A stretch of 64,000 bases of DNA, from assembly GCA_002633005.1 (NCBI GenBank), contig NMRA01000392.1, forward strand, positions 193,948 through 257,947, in the 5' to 3' direction. The notes beneath the pieces were generated by a model. The model made no database searches. It was not told the origin of the DNA and saw only the letters and a program-made list of their open reading frames with translations. The translations under genes were made by a program, and so were the position numbers. This document shows positions 11,155-23,869 of this stretch, one piece after another (the stretch's first letter is position 1; the number at the start of each line of letters is the position of its first letter). The stretch is from Phoronis australis. Its lineage: Eukaryota; Phoronida; Phoronidae.

Positions 11155-11377
11155 GAACGTGATCTACGGTACAAGCACCAAGCGAAACTACCGCAGCATG
11201 GTCTTCCCTGGACTGACTGAGGCCCTGTTCGACATTGATCACTTGCAGGGAGAGGAAGCGGACAAAGCCTGGCAGCTTGTTGAACAGCAGCTGGCTGTGA
11301 CAACATTCACTTTGCACTCGGCCGCATCAACCATAGATGAAGTCACTAATTTGTTCAGGAATGGAAAGACTGTCTGA
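11155..11377 (+). CDS. NAALADase-like last coding exon
   Basis: The acceptor GTTTTCCAG ends at 11154; alternative in-phase acceptors exist at 11130 and 11136. It encodes NVIYGTSTKRNYRSMVFPGL, then TEALFDI and a helix, and stops at TGA 11375-11377. This matches the VIYAPSSHNKYAGESFPG block and the C-terminal helix of GCPII. The product runs a few residues beyond the human C-terminus. Confidence 0.8.
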
Positions 11378-11520
11378 AACATATCACGTGAAGCGTAACT
11401 GAATGTCACTGATCGACATTGCATACACGTATACAGTATACACAACGTCGCGCGCACGCACACATGCATACACACGTACGTACCTAATACATACAAAGTA
11501 CCAGGAAGGCATTACAAAAT

Positions 11521-11740
11521 GCCGATTTGGCGGAGTGGACAAAAAGGTCCGCCCCGAGAGACAAAAATTCCGAGAAAATGGGACTAAAGTCCACTAAATA
11601 AGCGCAATTCACAGTGGAGCTCCCGTTTTTTTTGTTTTTTTTATTTAGTCCGCCCGCTCTTTAGCAAAAGGTCCACAACGTAGGGAATTCGAGCCCCCCC
11701 AAATTGAAGGCTGGGTGCGCGCATGAAAAGCGAAGCATTT
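11521..11740 (+). repeat. 220-bp dispersed repeat, copy 1
   Basis: The segment from TTGGCGGAGTGGACAAAAAGG to GGCTGGGTGCGC is collinear with 45338-45540. Shared anchors are CACAGTGG, CCCGTTTTTTT, TAGTCCGCCC, AAAAGGTCCAC and GGAATTCGA. It lies just downstream of the NAALADase-like stop codon. Confidence 0.75.
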
Positions 11741-14700
11741 TCTTATTACTGATGGTTAAGGTAGTTGTTACGGAAAAGATCACCTCATGAGAGTAAAATG
11801 CCGGTGTGCCCGTTTTTAGCAAGCTAAACAGTGCAAACGTCGAGTTTCACTTGGAAATGGAGAAAATCACTCATTTCAAATTAAAAATTTTCCCAGAGCT
11901 GCCTCCGGGCTCCACAGGTAATGACCCTCCGACGTAATATTTTGCTTCTTACCCGATGGGGATGAGTCACACCAAATATAATGGTTTAGGATGAGCTGAC
12001 AATCACATTGCTGAGAGTGGCTGACGACGGCCGGTGGAGCTCTCGAAGAGTAACACAACTACATAACATTTCTCTAGAGCGTGTACATCGATAGTACATG
12101 CTGCACTGAAAAAGTTAAGAACCGCGAATTTCCTAACAACAATTCTCGGACCACTCAAAGTGTAAATCCACCAATGTAAGACAAGGTAGATATGTATTTT
12201 TCACAAACATCCTGTGCTACGAAAAACAGCTGGGCTTGGAGTAACCAATGACAAAAAAGAGGAAAAATAAATGGGCTTGTGTGATATAAAACTTATTGCG
12301 TTGTAAAATTTAACCTTAAATAAACGTTTTTACTTGACTAAAGTCTAAATAAGGATAAAAAGAGACGAAAAAAGAGGAAAACGGAAATCAAATAAGAGGA
12401 AATCGAAACCAAAAATGAGGATATTCTGTTAAAAGAGGAAAATTCTAAGCCCTGAAACAGGAAGCCTTTCGTAAACCGAAGAAAAAGCACATGGATCTCA
12501 CAGCCGATGGAAAGTCCCATGAAGTGCATACACTGCCATAACTAGTTGATCACCCAAAGCAAAAAACATACCCCTCTGGTGTGTACACCCCGAGGGTACT
12601 CCCACAAATGAAGGGATACGGGAAGTGACTTCGAGTTTCCAGACCAACAAAAGAACGCCTTTTTCTGACAAAATTCACTTAGGGAGTTTGGAACTCCATA
12701 AAAGGTTCATTTTTTCCAATGAACTAAACAAATGAGCTGAAGTCGTAGAGTATTTTCAATAGGTACCTGTATTTTAAATTTTTTTTGATGCAAGATGTTG
12801 ACTGTTTTTTACAGCATGACATCTGTTTTTGTATTGTTTCAAGCTTGATGGGATGAAAATTCACCTTTCGAAGAATCCCTATATGAGAATATTTATGGAG
12901 CTGACCCTTACAAAAGGTGCTGTGACAAAATCCTGCAGATGAGCAACTTTTTTCCAGTCCACCTTCTAAATGAGCGAGTATCTTAATTTTCCAGCTGCAC
13001 CCCGCCAAAATACAGGGTTTAACGCAAACTCCGTGCGCCTGAAACCTTTTTACATGACATTCATAAGGGAGATCAACTTTCGTATTAGGCCACATAGGCC
13101 TACTGTTAGGAAATTGTTGATAATAGTGCTCAAATTGTGGATTTCAAGTCTTGGAATGAACTGTCAGTCCAGGCTCCACCAGTTAGCTTATCACCGTCTG
13201 TGTCATGTTATACACAAAGCAAGGGAGAATTGATAGTAGTTTGTGAACCCCCAAATCACTTCTCATCTGAATAGAGAACAAATCGGAAAAACTTTGTGTC
13301 AGCAAGTGGTCTAAATCTAAAGTTTGCCTCTTGGAGGATCATTTATAGCCGCTTAAAGGTATACCAAGATTGTAATTTTCATAACAGCATGACTTGTGGC
13401 AGTCAGTTTGAATGTGCCAACAGGGAAGTCAAATTTAAATGTAATAGCTTTTATTTTATATATTTTCTATACCATTAAATAAATCATGTCGTGGTCTTAC
13501 TGTATGATGATGCTGTGTTGTACATCAAAGCTTTTAATTAGAAGTTGAACAGAAAATTTCCACTTTACCAAGTGTAAAGTTGGCTTAGGTATCCATATGA
13601 CTAAATCACAAGGTACCAGAGATGACAAGGCACTGGTCCAGTTACAGTACCACTTAACTGAATAGCTAAAACATGCTTTCAGACATAAGATGTTGGGCAC
13701 AGGTGCAAAGTTTAATGGCATTGACAAACAATCAACTACAAGATTTAATCACAAATCAATCAATACATTGTAATAGATTTAACACAAAGATAGGGCTCAC
13801 TACTTTCCCCAAACAAGTTAATAAATCACTCTTATTGTTTATTCAAAGCCTAAATACCTCGAGACCCTTGGATGAACAATCACATCTCGAGCAAATAACT
13901 TAGTAGATGGAAGCCTTCCACCATCCCTTGTACTTTACATGGCATTATTCCTGCATTCTTAGTAAACACTCGTTTTCACCACTGGCCATAACTAAAGTAG
14001 CACCCAAAAGCTAGATTCGTAACCTCTGAAATCTAAATGCATGCTGAGGGTGTTTTAGTTGATAAATCAGATCATCCAGACTCTCCTGCAACATAACCTT
14101 TGATGCTGACCATATGTCACGCCAGTTTTAAAGCAAAATGCAACAATGTATTCCTGGCATCTACAGTTTGACTTCCTTCTAATGCACCAACTAAACATGA
14201 AAATCTTGAAATAAAAATTATTATCAAAGCAGGTTCAAACATTGCAGACCACAAAAACAATCAGTTTAAATCATGAATTGGAAACAATAAAGCACCTGCT
14301 ACAGAACAGAAACAGCAAGTTTTGAGGGACAGATCAATCTTTTCAAAAGTAACAAATTTTGACTTTTTTTACATGCTGATGATTTAGGTGGCCTGTTAGA
14401 GAGTGAAATTCATTTGCTGTCATTCCATAGAAATATTAGTAAAATATTCTGCATGGCTAAGTAAAGGAGTATATAATTTGCACTTTAGGTGATGAGTTAA
14501 AAGGAAATGCCTCTTTAAAGTGTTATTCTAAAGTTCAACATTACTCAGAATTATAATTTTGGAAGTTGTATACTAACACGACAGCTGGTGAGCAACATAT
14601 TGTATATCTAGAAACTCTTAACTTGGGTAATGACAACTAATGTGATGACATCATTCCCAGACATGTAAATTCAAGTAGAAATATGAGCTAAAGTGTGCAA

Positions 14701-14913
14701 GTACGTTGTTGTCTCTGTATTGAGTTCTGGGTAATGGTAAACACGGCAACAAATGTTCGTCCATGGCACCAAGAAAATCTCAACACAGAGCTCCTTTAAA
14801 AGATTTTGTCAACAAGCACGGTCTCACATAGCCATTAACAATCAAAAATCCACAAGAACACAATATTTCTTCAATCACACCAGTTTAACCATTAAATGCT
14901 AGAGTCTACGTCA
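11741..14913. other. Intergenic stretch between two convergent genes, with the DLST 3'UTR
   Basis: No coding sequence was recognised. AATAAA on the + strand at 12266-12271 could serve the NAALADase-like gene. On the - strand AATAAA occurs at 13838-13843 and, in an A-rich context, at 13450-13455; either could end the DLST transcript. About 12340-12450 is purine-rich on the + strand (GAGGAAA repeats). Confidence 0.5.
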
Positions 14914-15048
14914 TCACAAGCCTAATAACAGAGTTCTTGGGTCCTCCACTGCTGACTTGATGGTCTTTAAAAAAGTCACCGCATCTCTGCCGTCAATCAG
15001 TCTGTGGTCGTAGGTCAAAGCCACGTACATCATAGGCCTCACTTCAAT
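14914..15048 (-). CDS. DLST: DLST last exon, catalytic HxxxDG
   Basis: The acceptor is TTTGCTTAG (ends at 15049) and the stop TGA is at 14916-14914. The 45 codons include [20 protein letters not shown]. The His and Asp of DHRLIDG are the acyltransferase active-site residues. The phase follows directly from GGQ of the previous exon. Confidence 0.95.
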   Translation of the reverse strand: MEVRPMMYVALTYDHRLIDGRDAVTFLKTIKSAVEDPRTLLLGL

Positions 15049-18000
15049 CTAAGCAAACAAAAAACTTAAAACATAGTATGAAGTAAAAGTTAAAGCAGAT
15101 TTAAATTGAGTTAAGTTAACTAGAATCATGATGTAGAAATTATAAATGAACACATTTCTGGAAAGTCGATGATAATAAAGGCACCGATGAAGTCGGCTTC
15201 CAAACAAAAACAAACTTTTGATTTAGAGCACTTAACAGTTATGAAATTGATGCCAACTTGTTCTTTTTTCAGTTTAGTAGTGGTGTCTGGGAAAGGAAAG
15301 AACAGATAATTGTTTATCGTTCGAGACCAGACTCAACAACAGGTTATCTCAAGACAGGTCACTTTATGCACCAAGCATGGTCTCCATCAATTACATTTTT
15401 CCAAGCCCAGAAACAACTCCTCAATTGAGCAAGGAACAAGATGGGACTAGTTTTATAGCAAATGTTCAATTATTTTTGTAACGCAGGCACACAGCAGCTT
15501 TGTCTGCACTGTAATTTGTCAACTCGGGCCAAGAAGATAAATATGTGGGGACGTAAAACGCAGCTGTGGCTGAAATTAATACAGGCGTTAAGACCACAAT
15601 CAGCTTTGGTTTTTTGGCTTTATCCCAGATAATTTATTTATTTATTTAAACTTCTTTAAAAGCCTGGGTGACCACTTCAGTGAATACACTGATTTTCGAG
15701 TGGGCCCAGTCGGAAATAATTACATGAAGTAAAATACAGACAGCTATGTACAATTAGATTGAAAATATAATAAATAAAATAAATTAGTATAAAATTAGTT
15801 AATATGTACAATATGATGAATAAATAAGATAGAATAGAGTAAAATAGTAATGAGCTGATAAATTTTCAAGATGACCAAATTCCCCTGAGTTCTAATTAAT
15901 TATGCATGAGTCACTCCAGCCTTAGGTGGCACTGAATAGTTAGGTTGTGGCCGCGGTCAATTTGCACTCCCAAAATGTTAAAATCTAGGGCTAGGCCAGG
16001 CTTGGGGGCATTTTTCAATTAGGTATTGTGTGTAGGCCAAGTGAATGTTTTTTTGTTGTATTTGTGAACATGCTGGGAATGAAAAAAGGCCAGTTTCTCG
16101 GCTGTAGCTGCACTCTTCTTCAAGATGGTGGCCCCCTGTTGCAGTTGTGCATTGCTGTGTAGCAACTGAGAAATTGGCCGCGATTTCAGGTAGCCCTCAA
16201 ACAAGCCAGATTTGCAAAAAAACTAGTTGGTTGACAGTACTTTTGGACCACATTTTTGGAATCGGTAGGAAATTTGCTTTCGGAATCTAATGTTGGCTTT
16301 AGTCGAGCATCGGCAGGAAAGTGGTGATTTTGGGGTGAAAAGTGCCGATTTTGCATTTTTTTGCCCTCATTTTTCTTAGTTCGGCTTGGTTTCCACTGGG
16401 AGTGAATGGGTCAAAAATACAAGAGAGAATAAAGTTTCTGTGCTCATCTGTAGGGCTTGTGATGTGAAATGACTCAAAACATTTCCTTATTTGCATGTAG
16501 TTTTGGACAAAGTGAAGAAAGGGTGAAGAGTGCATTGACGTGTGTTCTGACAGGCAAACCCCTGTGAGAACTGTTCTGTGCCCCCTTAGTCAATGTGAAT
16601 AAAAGATCAAGTAGCCATACTGGTTTTGTCTCAGACATACAGACAAACTTCAGTTTGTAAGTTAAGGACAGTTGAATTTAAAAAAACGTAGGAATCACGC
16701 TTTGCTGTAAATGACTTTTCTGACCAGTTGGTTAATTCAGAACAAGTTCATATGCAAAAGCTTCAATCACAAATTGATAAGACTGTACTTTGTGATTATA
16801 GGAATCCTTTCGTTCTGATTCATAATTTCAAGGATTTGTGTAATTAGAAGTAGTGTAAACAATTTATAAGTGATGTACTGAAATCGAGGTTGATGAAAAT
16901 TTATGCTACTTTAATATCGACGTGAATATCGATCATCAGAAGCAAAACTAATATCTTCGGCAATAGAGCAGGGGTAGGGGGCACATGACCCATTTTAGCT
17001 TCTGCAATGTACAGGACTACGTTATGCTTCAAACTTGAAATTTAACATCTGACCTATTTAGCTTCAGTCCTTTCCCCACCAACTAAAAAAATTTCCAGTT
17101 CTGATCTGTGGAAGGGGAGGGGGCAATTTCGCCTTGCAAAATTAGTGCTGCCTACCTGTCGTAGTTCCCTTGGTCCAATTGGTTTTCACTCGATAAGAAT
17201 TTTTGCCTCAACTTAAAAATCCCCGGGAGGTTGCTCTGCCTTGCAAAATCACATGTGTGTTCAGATGACTTATGTTGAAAGTGCCAACACATTTTGCCCC
17301 AAGAAAAACAATGGATATTTCACATGCCCATCAATTGATCTTATGCCTGTAAGTCTACCCTACCCCTGCCGATCAGTAGTAGTGGACACCAGGTTTCAGC
17401 CACGCCAGGGTCTGTCACTGCTGATTTTATGAAGGAATTCTGGTACTCGGCCACATACATTACAGATTACATTGCTATGCAAATTATTTACGGTAAATAC
17501 ATTTTTGAAGTACTTTCTGAAGGAAACTGAAACCGAATGACACTTCCAATGGTAAGAAGCATCCTGTGCTATGTGGTTCTTTAAATTTATTGACCTTTCC
17601 AATGTGGCCGCTGTGAGTTATATAGAGCCAATAGGTGACAAGTCATCTAGCCGCTTACATATTTATGAGTATAGCAAAGAACACATGCTAGCAATATGCA
17701 GCTCTCATGTCACAATTTATCAGTGGGTAAACAGAAGACAGCAAAAGTGTACCACAGTAAAAACATTTTCAACATAATGCCATGACTATGTATCTGCTGA
17801 CAAGTCTTGGATTTCCAAAAGATTAATCCAACAAGCTGGACTTACTTGACCACCGCTCACAGACATTGGTCGATCAAAAATTGCATGCATTCCTAAGATG
17901 GCAGATTGTGGTGGATTGATGATAGGCGTGCCAAACATCGAGCCAAACACGCCACCATTACTGATGGTGAAGGTACCGCCATCCATGTCTTCAACGGCTA

Positions 18001-21000
18001 GAGTGTTTGTACGTGCCTGTCAATAATAAACACATGTGACTCACTGGTAAAATATTAAGACTGCTGATGAGGTTAAGCAAACCTTAGTCACCTGGGCACT
18101 TATTATGGCGAATACGGTATGTTTTGAAAGAAATGATTATAATACAGAGTACACACATTGAACTTATCATAGATTTCCAGGTGAGTCGCCATCTTGATAC
18201 AAGTGGTGAAAGTTCATGCCAAAGGAGTCTTTTTGAAGAGACAGTAGACAACATGCGACAATTTACCAAATAAATGAGAACCAAATGTCTCAAGAGGTGC
18301 TGGTGACTGAACCACATCTATTGAAATTGGTCGGGTTTGTTGCTAGCATATGCTTTTGAAATCATAATAATGGCAAAGTTAAAAAACTTACAGAAGTTGG
18401 GTGTTTTTAATTCCTTTTCACCTTTTTAAAAACATGATAAAATAACCAATAGCAGCAATGTCACCAAGATCCAACCAGGCAAAAAAAAGAAAAGAAAAAT
18501 GGTTTGGAAATGTTTTAATGGGATACCACGTCACTCTAGAAACCAACACCAGCATTTAACTTTGAAGCACTTTGCAGTTTATCAACCTTACAAAAATATC
18601 ACTGGTTTTGTACGCATGGTGGGGAGGTCAGGAAAAGTGCAGGGTTTGCACTCTCGTGAAAATACCGAAAATTGTGAACAGTCCCTCAGAGTACGTAAGA
18701 CAAAAATTGCGATAGCAGTTATACAAACCTTTTCTCCTAAATCAGCTATATATTTTTCTATGCTTGCGTAATCCAGAGTGTCAGCATTTCTGATAACCGG
18801 AACCACCAGGCCCTGCGATTAAGAATGGAAATCATGTTGACAACAGAGTGAAAATTTTGTTTACAGTCATAAGGCATGCAGTTCAGTGGTTGGATAGTAC
18901 GACATATAAAATCTGCATTTACCGAGGCTAAAGACAGACTTAAAACGTAAAGCCCAAAAACATCGCCTTTCTTTAGATGGCTCAGGTCTGTGAACAGACT
19001 CATTTAAAAGCCGCTTGCACTCCGACCTGCGTACGTCTTGTCAAGTTTAAAGGAATGCACTAGTCAAATTATAAAAATATCTTGCAAGGTTCAAGGAGAT
19101 ACTGCCAGATACAAAAAATACAGGTCTGCCACTATTTGTAGTGATCTATGTGGTCATGTGGATACAGAGGTGCAGAATATGTTGAATCCATCCAAATTAA
19201 TGTAAAGGTGTTATTGTCTTGATGATAAAAACTTGTTTACCAAATTTCATGGAAAACTGTCCTGGTATTTTTACGTGTTTTGGAATTTTCTGTGTATTGT
19301 ATCAGTAGTCATAGTGGCATCCATTTTCTGAATAAAACTTGACAATGGTGTATGTTGTATCACCAGAACATGACGTTACATTTTAGAAATAAAAGTTGTT
19401 TTCTTTATAAATTCAAATTTTTAAGTAGCAACTGAACAATCTAAACCAAATAAGTTAACAGTTTGTGAAAAGTTTGGTCTTACTTCTGCTTAACCTCTGA
19501 TTTTTGTCATGTGTCGAAGATAAAGTCATGACAAAATGACCACTTTAATAAAGAGAGCAAAGTTATTTTTATTATATTAGTAAATTAGTAAACTTCACTA
19601 TAGATCTCCAACAACAAAGAAAAACATTTCCGAAATGTAAGAATCCGCATCCTCCCCATCAATACCTAGCTAGCATACCTTGGGCGTGGCGACAGCCACA
19701 CTGATGTCGACATAATCCCTGTATACAATCTCGTTCTCATCTATGACTGCATTAACCACTGGCTGGCTCTCCAGTGCATACGCTGCTGCCTTGACAAACG
19801 CTGACATGAACCCCACCTTGATGCCATGCTTCTTAACAAACTGGTCTTGGTACTGTTTCCTCATCTCCATTATATTACTGCCAATCATGAGACACAACAT
19901 TGGTTTGACACTGACAAACAATCCATGTACAGGACTTTCAACAACTTAAGGTCCTAAGTAAATACCTTTGTTACCAAGAATCCAATTTCTTATTAACTAT
20001 GCATTTTTAAAATATCTTTGATAGTCACAGAATCTTATGTGCATGAAATAATGCCCAGATATTCATAATCAAATAACTGCATATATTCTCATTTTTCAAT
20101 GAGTTTATCACATTTTTCACAAAGATATTGATTCACAAATCGTGGTTCTTTATTCTATTACTTATGAAGAGCGTCTACTATTTTCTTTTAAAGCCTTTTA
20201 GCCAAAGATCTCTGCAGTCAAAAATCAAGATGTTCATTTTTGCTAGCAAAGCTCTGAGGTAAGAGACTCTAAACAAAGGATTTTAAAAAATTAATATATA
20301 GTTTGATGAGAGTACTATTTAAGACATTTGATTCTTGATAAGAAAGGTACCAGTTGAATTAAAAATCATTTGCTTGGGGAAATGATATTTTATAAAAAGC
20401 AGCAAATGATTGGAATTGTCGAAGGATGACTGAAAAGTGACATTTATATCTTTGTGTGACACCGGCAATATTTGTGTATTAAAATTGAGAATAGGCATTC
20501 GTTTCTGAGACACCTGCAGCCAAGACACATACACGTCAACTAATAAAATTGAAGTGTGTATATTAAGCAATGACAGGAACACAGGGATGAAAGATCTAAT
20601 TATTATGGAAATCAGAAATCCCAAAGTCTTCAAGGATATCATGTAAATGTTCATTTTCGGGCAAATTCTTTGGTGCTTCCATGACATCCTTTTTGTTCCA
20701 GAACAGCACTAATAACATTAAAGTATTGATTACATGCTAAATGACGTCACAGGAGGTGCTGTTTGAGCATACACATGATTTTTTTGCTACCATTACTTTT
20801 ATTTTTTATTTTATTTTTTTATGTATTTATTATCATTTACAAACAATTACAAAAACAAACAAACAAATAAGGACACCATTCATTCACGCATGCACACCTC
20901 AAGTTCTTATGCGTCATACTATCCAATTGAGTGTCAAAATCCACCCCCAAAAATCTAAAAGATTTTTTTGTCCAAGACAAAATTTCTTTTGTAGGAATCA

Positions 21001-23799
21001 CGTCATCACTACCAGTTTTACTTCCAAACCATATGGCTTTTGTTTTATCCACATTCACTTGGAGACCGGAGACACTAGCAAACAAATGTAGTACATCCAG
21101 TGTGGTAGTCAATGACAAATTCGACCCATCCAACGTAACTGATGTGTCGTCCGCATATTGCGAAATCAAATATTCCTTATTCCCAGCAACTACACCAGCA
21201 ATATTTTTATTATTCTTGATTAAATACGCCAAAATCTCCGCGCACAATATAAAAATGTAGGGAGACAATGGGTCACCTTGTCTGCAGCCACGTGAAATAT
21301 TGAACCAAGAAGATGGGTGACCATTTACGACAACACAGGACTTAATATTACTGTAAAAGACTTTCACCCACCTTCTGATCGACCAACCAAAATTAAGGAA
21401 CGATAAAGTTTTTTGAATAAAATTCCACGACAATGAATCAAATGCTTTCTCAAAATCAATCAGTAAAAGCAATCCAGGTTTGTTAGCTGCCTGGGCATAA
21501 AACATTAAATCATATAGCACTCGGATATTTTCGTTCATATTTCTTCCAGAAACGAAACCTGTCTGGTCCTTACTGATTACTTTTCCCAAAACGGATTTTA
21601 ACCGTTCAGCTACTGCCGAAGAAGCCAATTTATATGTCACATTGAGCAGGGATATGGGTCTCCAGTTTTTCAAATAATGTTTACTTTTATCTGCTCCCTT
21701 AGGGATGCAGGTGATCACTCCCTCTTTCTGTGTTGAGGATAACTGGCCAACAGCAAAACCTGTATTAAGTGAGCGAACAACGAAATGTCCAATGTCAGCC
21801 CCAAAAAAATTAAAAAATTCCACTGAAAAATCATCAGAGCCTGGGCTTTTGTTGTTTTTCATTTTTTTCAAGCATTGTGTGACTTCTTCATATGTAAGAA
21901 GACCTTCTAATTTTTCTTTTTCTGTCTCATTCAGCCTGGAGACACAAACATTATCAAGAAGAGTTTTTAAAGAAGTATTGTTAGTCTGACTATATTTGTA
22001 TAGATTTTCATAAAAAGTTTTGGTTTCCTGAATAACCTCTTCTTCACTATTGGTTTTAGTATTGTCATATTTCCACAAAAAAGGCATAAACTTACTTGTG
22101 TAATGCCTATTTTCCAAGTGAAGAAAATATTTGGAAGGCTTTTCACCTTCTTCAATCCATCTTGCTCTCGACCTAGTCATAAGACCTCTTAACTTATTTT
22201 GCCTTAGCTCGGCAAGTAAATTATTTATGTTTTGTTCCAGTAGTTCCCTGTCAAGGCTTAGACTTCTTTCCAACAAGCTTATTTCTTTGATAAGTTGCTG
22301 TTCAACTCTATCACTTTTTTTTTAAGTAAGTAGCAAAGGAAATTGTTTTGCCGCGAATCTCCATCAACAACGTTTCAAGAAAAAGTTGATCATTTATAGA
22401 CAATTGTAAATCTGAATTACTTGTACTATCAACAGTCTGAATGTCGTCAGTCATATACTGTTGTTTAACTAATTTAATGGTATTCTTGACTGCAGCAATA
22501 TACTCAAGAGTTCTTTAGGAGAGAATTATTAAACTTCCAAAATGATTTTCTCCTCCTGGAAACATCACTTTAAAAAAAAAAATGTTACCATTGAATGATC
22601 GGAACGGTAACCGAATTCTATTATGGAGTCGTCAATATCAGCTAAAAGCTTTTCAGAAATTAGAAAAAAATCTAGTCTGGATCGTTTACTTCCAGCTCTC
22701 CAAGTATATTCTTTACTACTGGGGTTTTAACTATTGCGAATGGTTAGCCGCCAACATTTTAAGCAACTCCTTGTTTTTTTGGTTCAAGTGAGCCGTCTCA
22801 CACCTGAAGAAGTGATTGCCAATTAACTTATCTGGCAAGTATTTATTTCAAGATTTAACTACAGCAACCAATACCATTATGCAAAGTAACTCCACCATCA
22901 TAAATAAGTCACCCTTTCTATTATTTTACATCATGGTGCCTCACACAGTTACTCCTCTATCTGCTTTCCTTTGTCATTTCCCTACTCATTACCAACTAAT
23001 CTACATTTGAAAAGGGAATTTTGAACAGTTGTTGAAAAGAGAGTGAAAGCCATGGAAGACAAGACGATACTACCATTCAGGAAAGTTATTAGAGAAGAGC
23101 TACAAGAAATGAAAAAGGAATTGGAGTCAATGAAAGAAGAACATTGTGTCCTGAAGTCCAAGATAAATGATCTAGAGCAATATTCCTGAAGGAATTCAAT
23201 TCATATTTATGTAGTGGAAGAGAGTACGGATGAATACTGTGATCTCATTGCCCATACGTTTTTCCACGTAAAAATGTGTCTATTGACCTTGATAACATAG
23301 GTCAAGCCCACACAGTTGGAAAATCCACATAATTATGGAAGTGCAAGACCAACGAGAACCAACAGCAGTAGTAGTCCCACTAACTGTCAACAAAAACCAC
23401 GACCTATTCTAGTGAAGTTCACCAGTTGTTGTTATCGTCAAGCTGTATTTTCACAGAAGAAAAATCTAAAAACCACCGACTGTTTTTCATATCAGAGGAC
23501 CTCATTGTGGCAAATTGTCATCTCATGAGTTCAACCTTCAAAACACCTAAATGTAAAGAGTGCTTGATCAAAAGATGAAAGAATTCTAATCCTGCTGAAA
23601 GACAATACTGTGCAACTGATAACAAACAATGATGACGTGTAGTTCTTTTTCAAAGCCTTATATCATGTAACAATATAGTGTAACTAGATACAACACTGGA
23701 AGTGTGTAGTTTGAGTTTTATTTCCACATGAAATAACTTAAGTAAGTGGTGAAGAAGGTGTCGAAATAAGTGTATTGTATCAATGTGACCCCTTTCTCC

Positions 23800-23869
<70 letters not shown>

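Larger units (their letters stand above)
291..11377 (+). pseudogene. Glutamate carboxypeptidase II / NAALADase-like gene, 3' half, frame broken
   Basis: Eight exons (291-373, 3395-3531, 5227-5306, 8995-9085, 9388-9641, 9825-9922, 10050-10129, 11155-11377) encode the last part of the M28 peptidase domain and the C-terminal dimerisation domain of a FOLH1/NAALAD2-type membrane ectopeptidase. Family members remove C-terminal glutamate from N-acetyl-aspartyl-glutamate or folate polyglutamates using two zinc ions. Visible landmarks are GWRPRR, the AAEEYG segment with the catalytic and zinc-ligand glutamates, YINLD with the zinc-ligand aspartate, GAGNDY, YPLYH with the zinc-ligand histidine, and a C-terminal VFPGLTEALFDI block. 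The signal anchor, apical domain and first zinc ligands would lie left of the window. Three breaks are seen: exon phases conflict between 3531 and 5227, a frameshift lies at 9424, and TAG lies at 9587-9589. The other exon junctions keep phase, so decay looks recent, or the breaks are assembly errors. FOLH1 and NAALAD2 cannot be told apart here. Confidence 0.85.

Noticed and set aside
20319-20687. - strand frame between the DLST exon and the LINE
   Set aside because: It does not match DLST, whose next upstream exon is clearly at 33225-33322 with matching phase.
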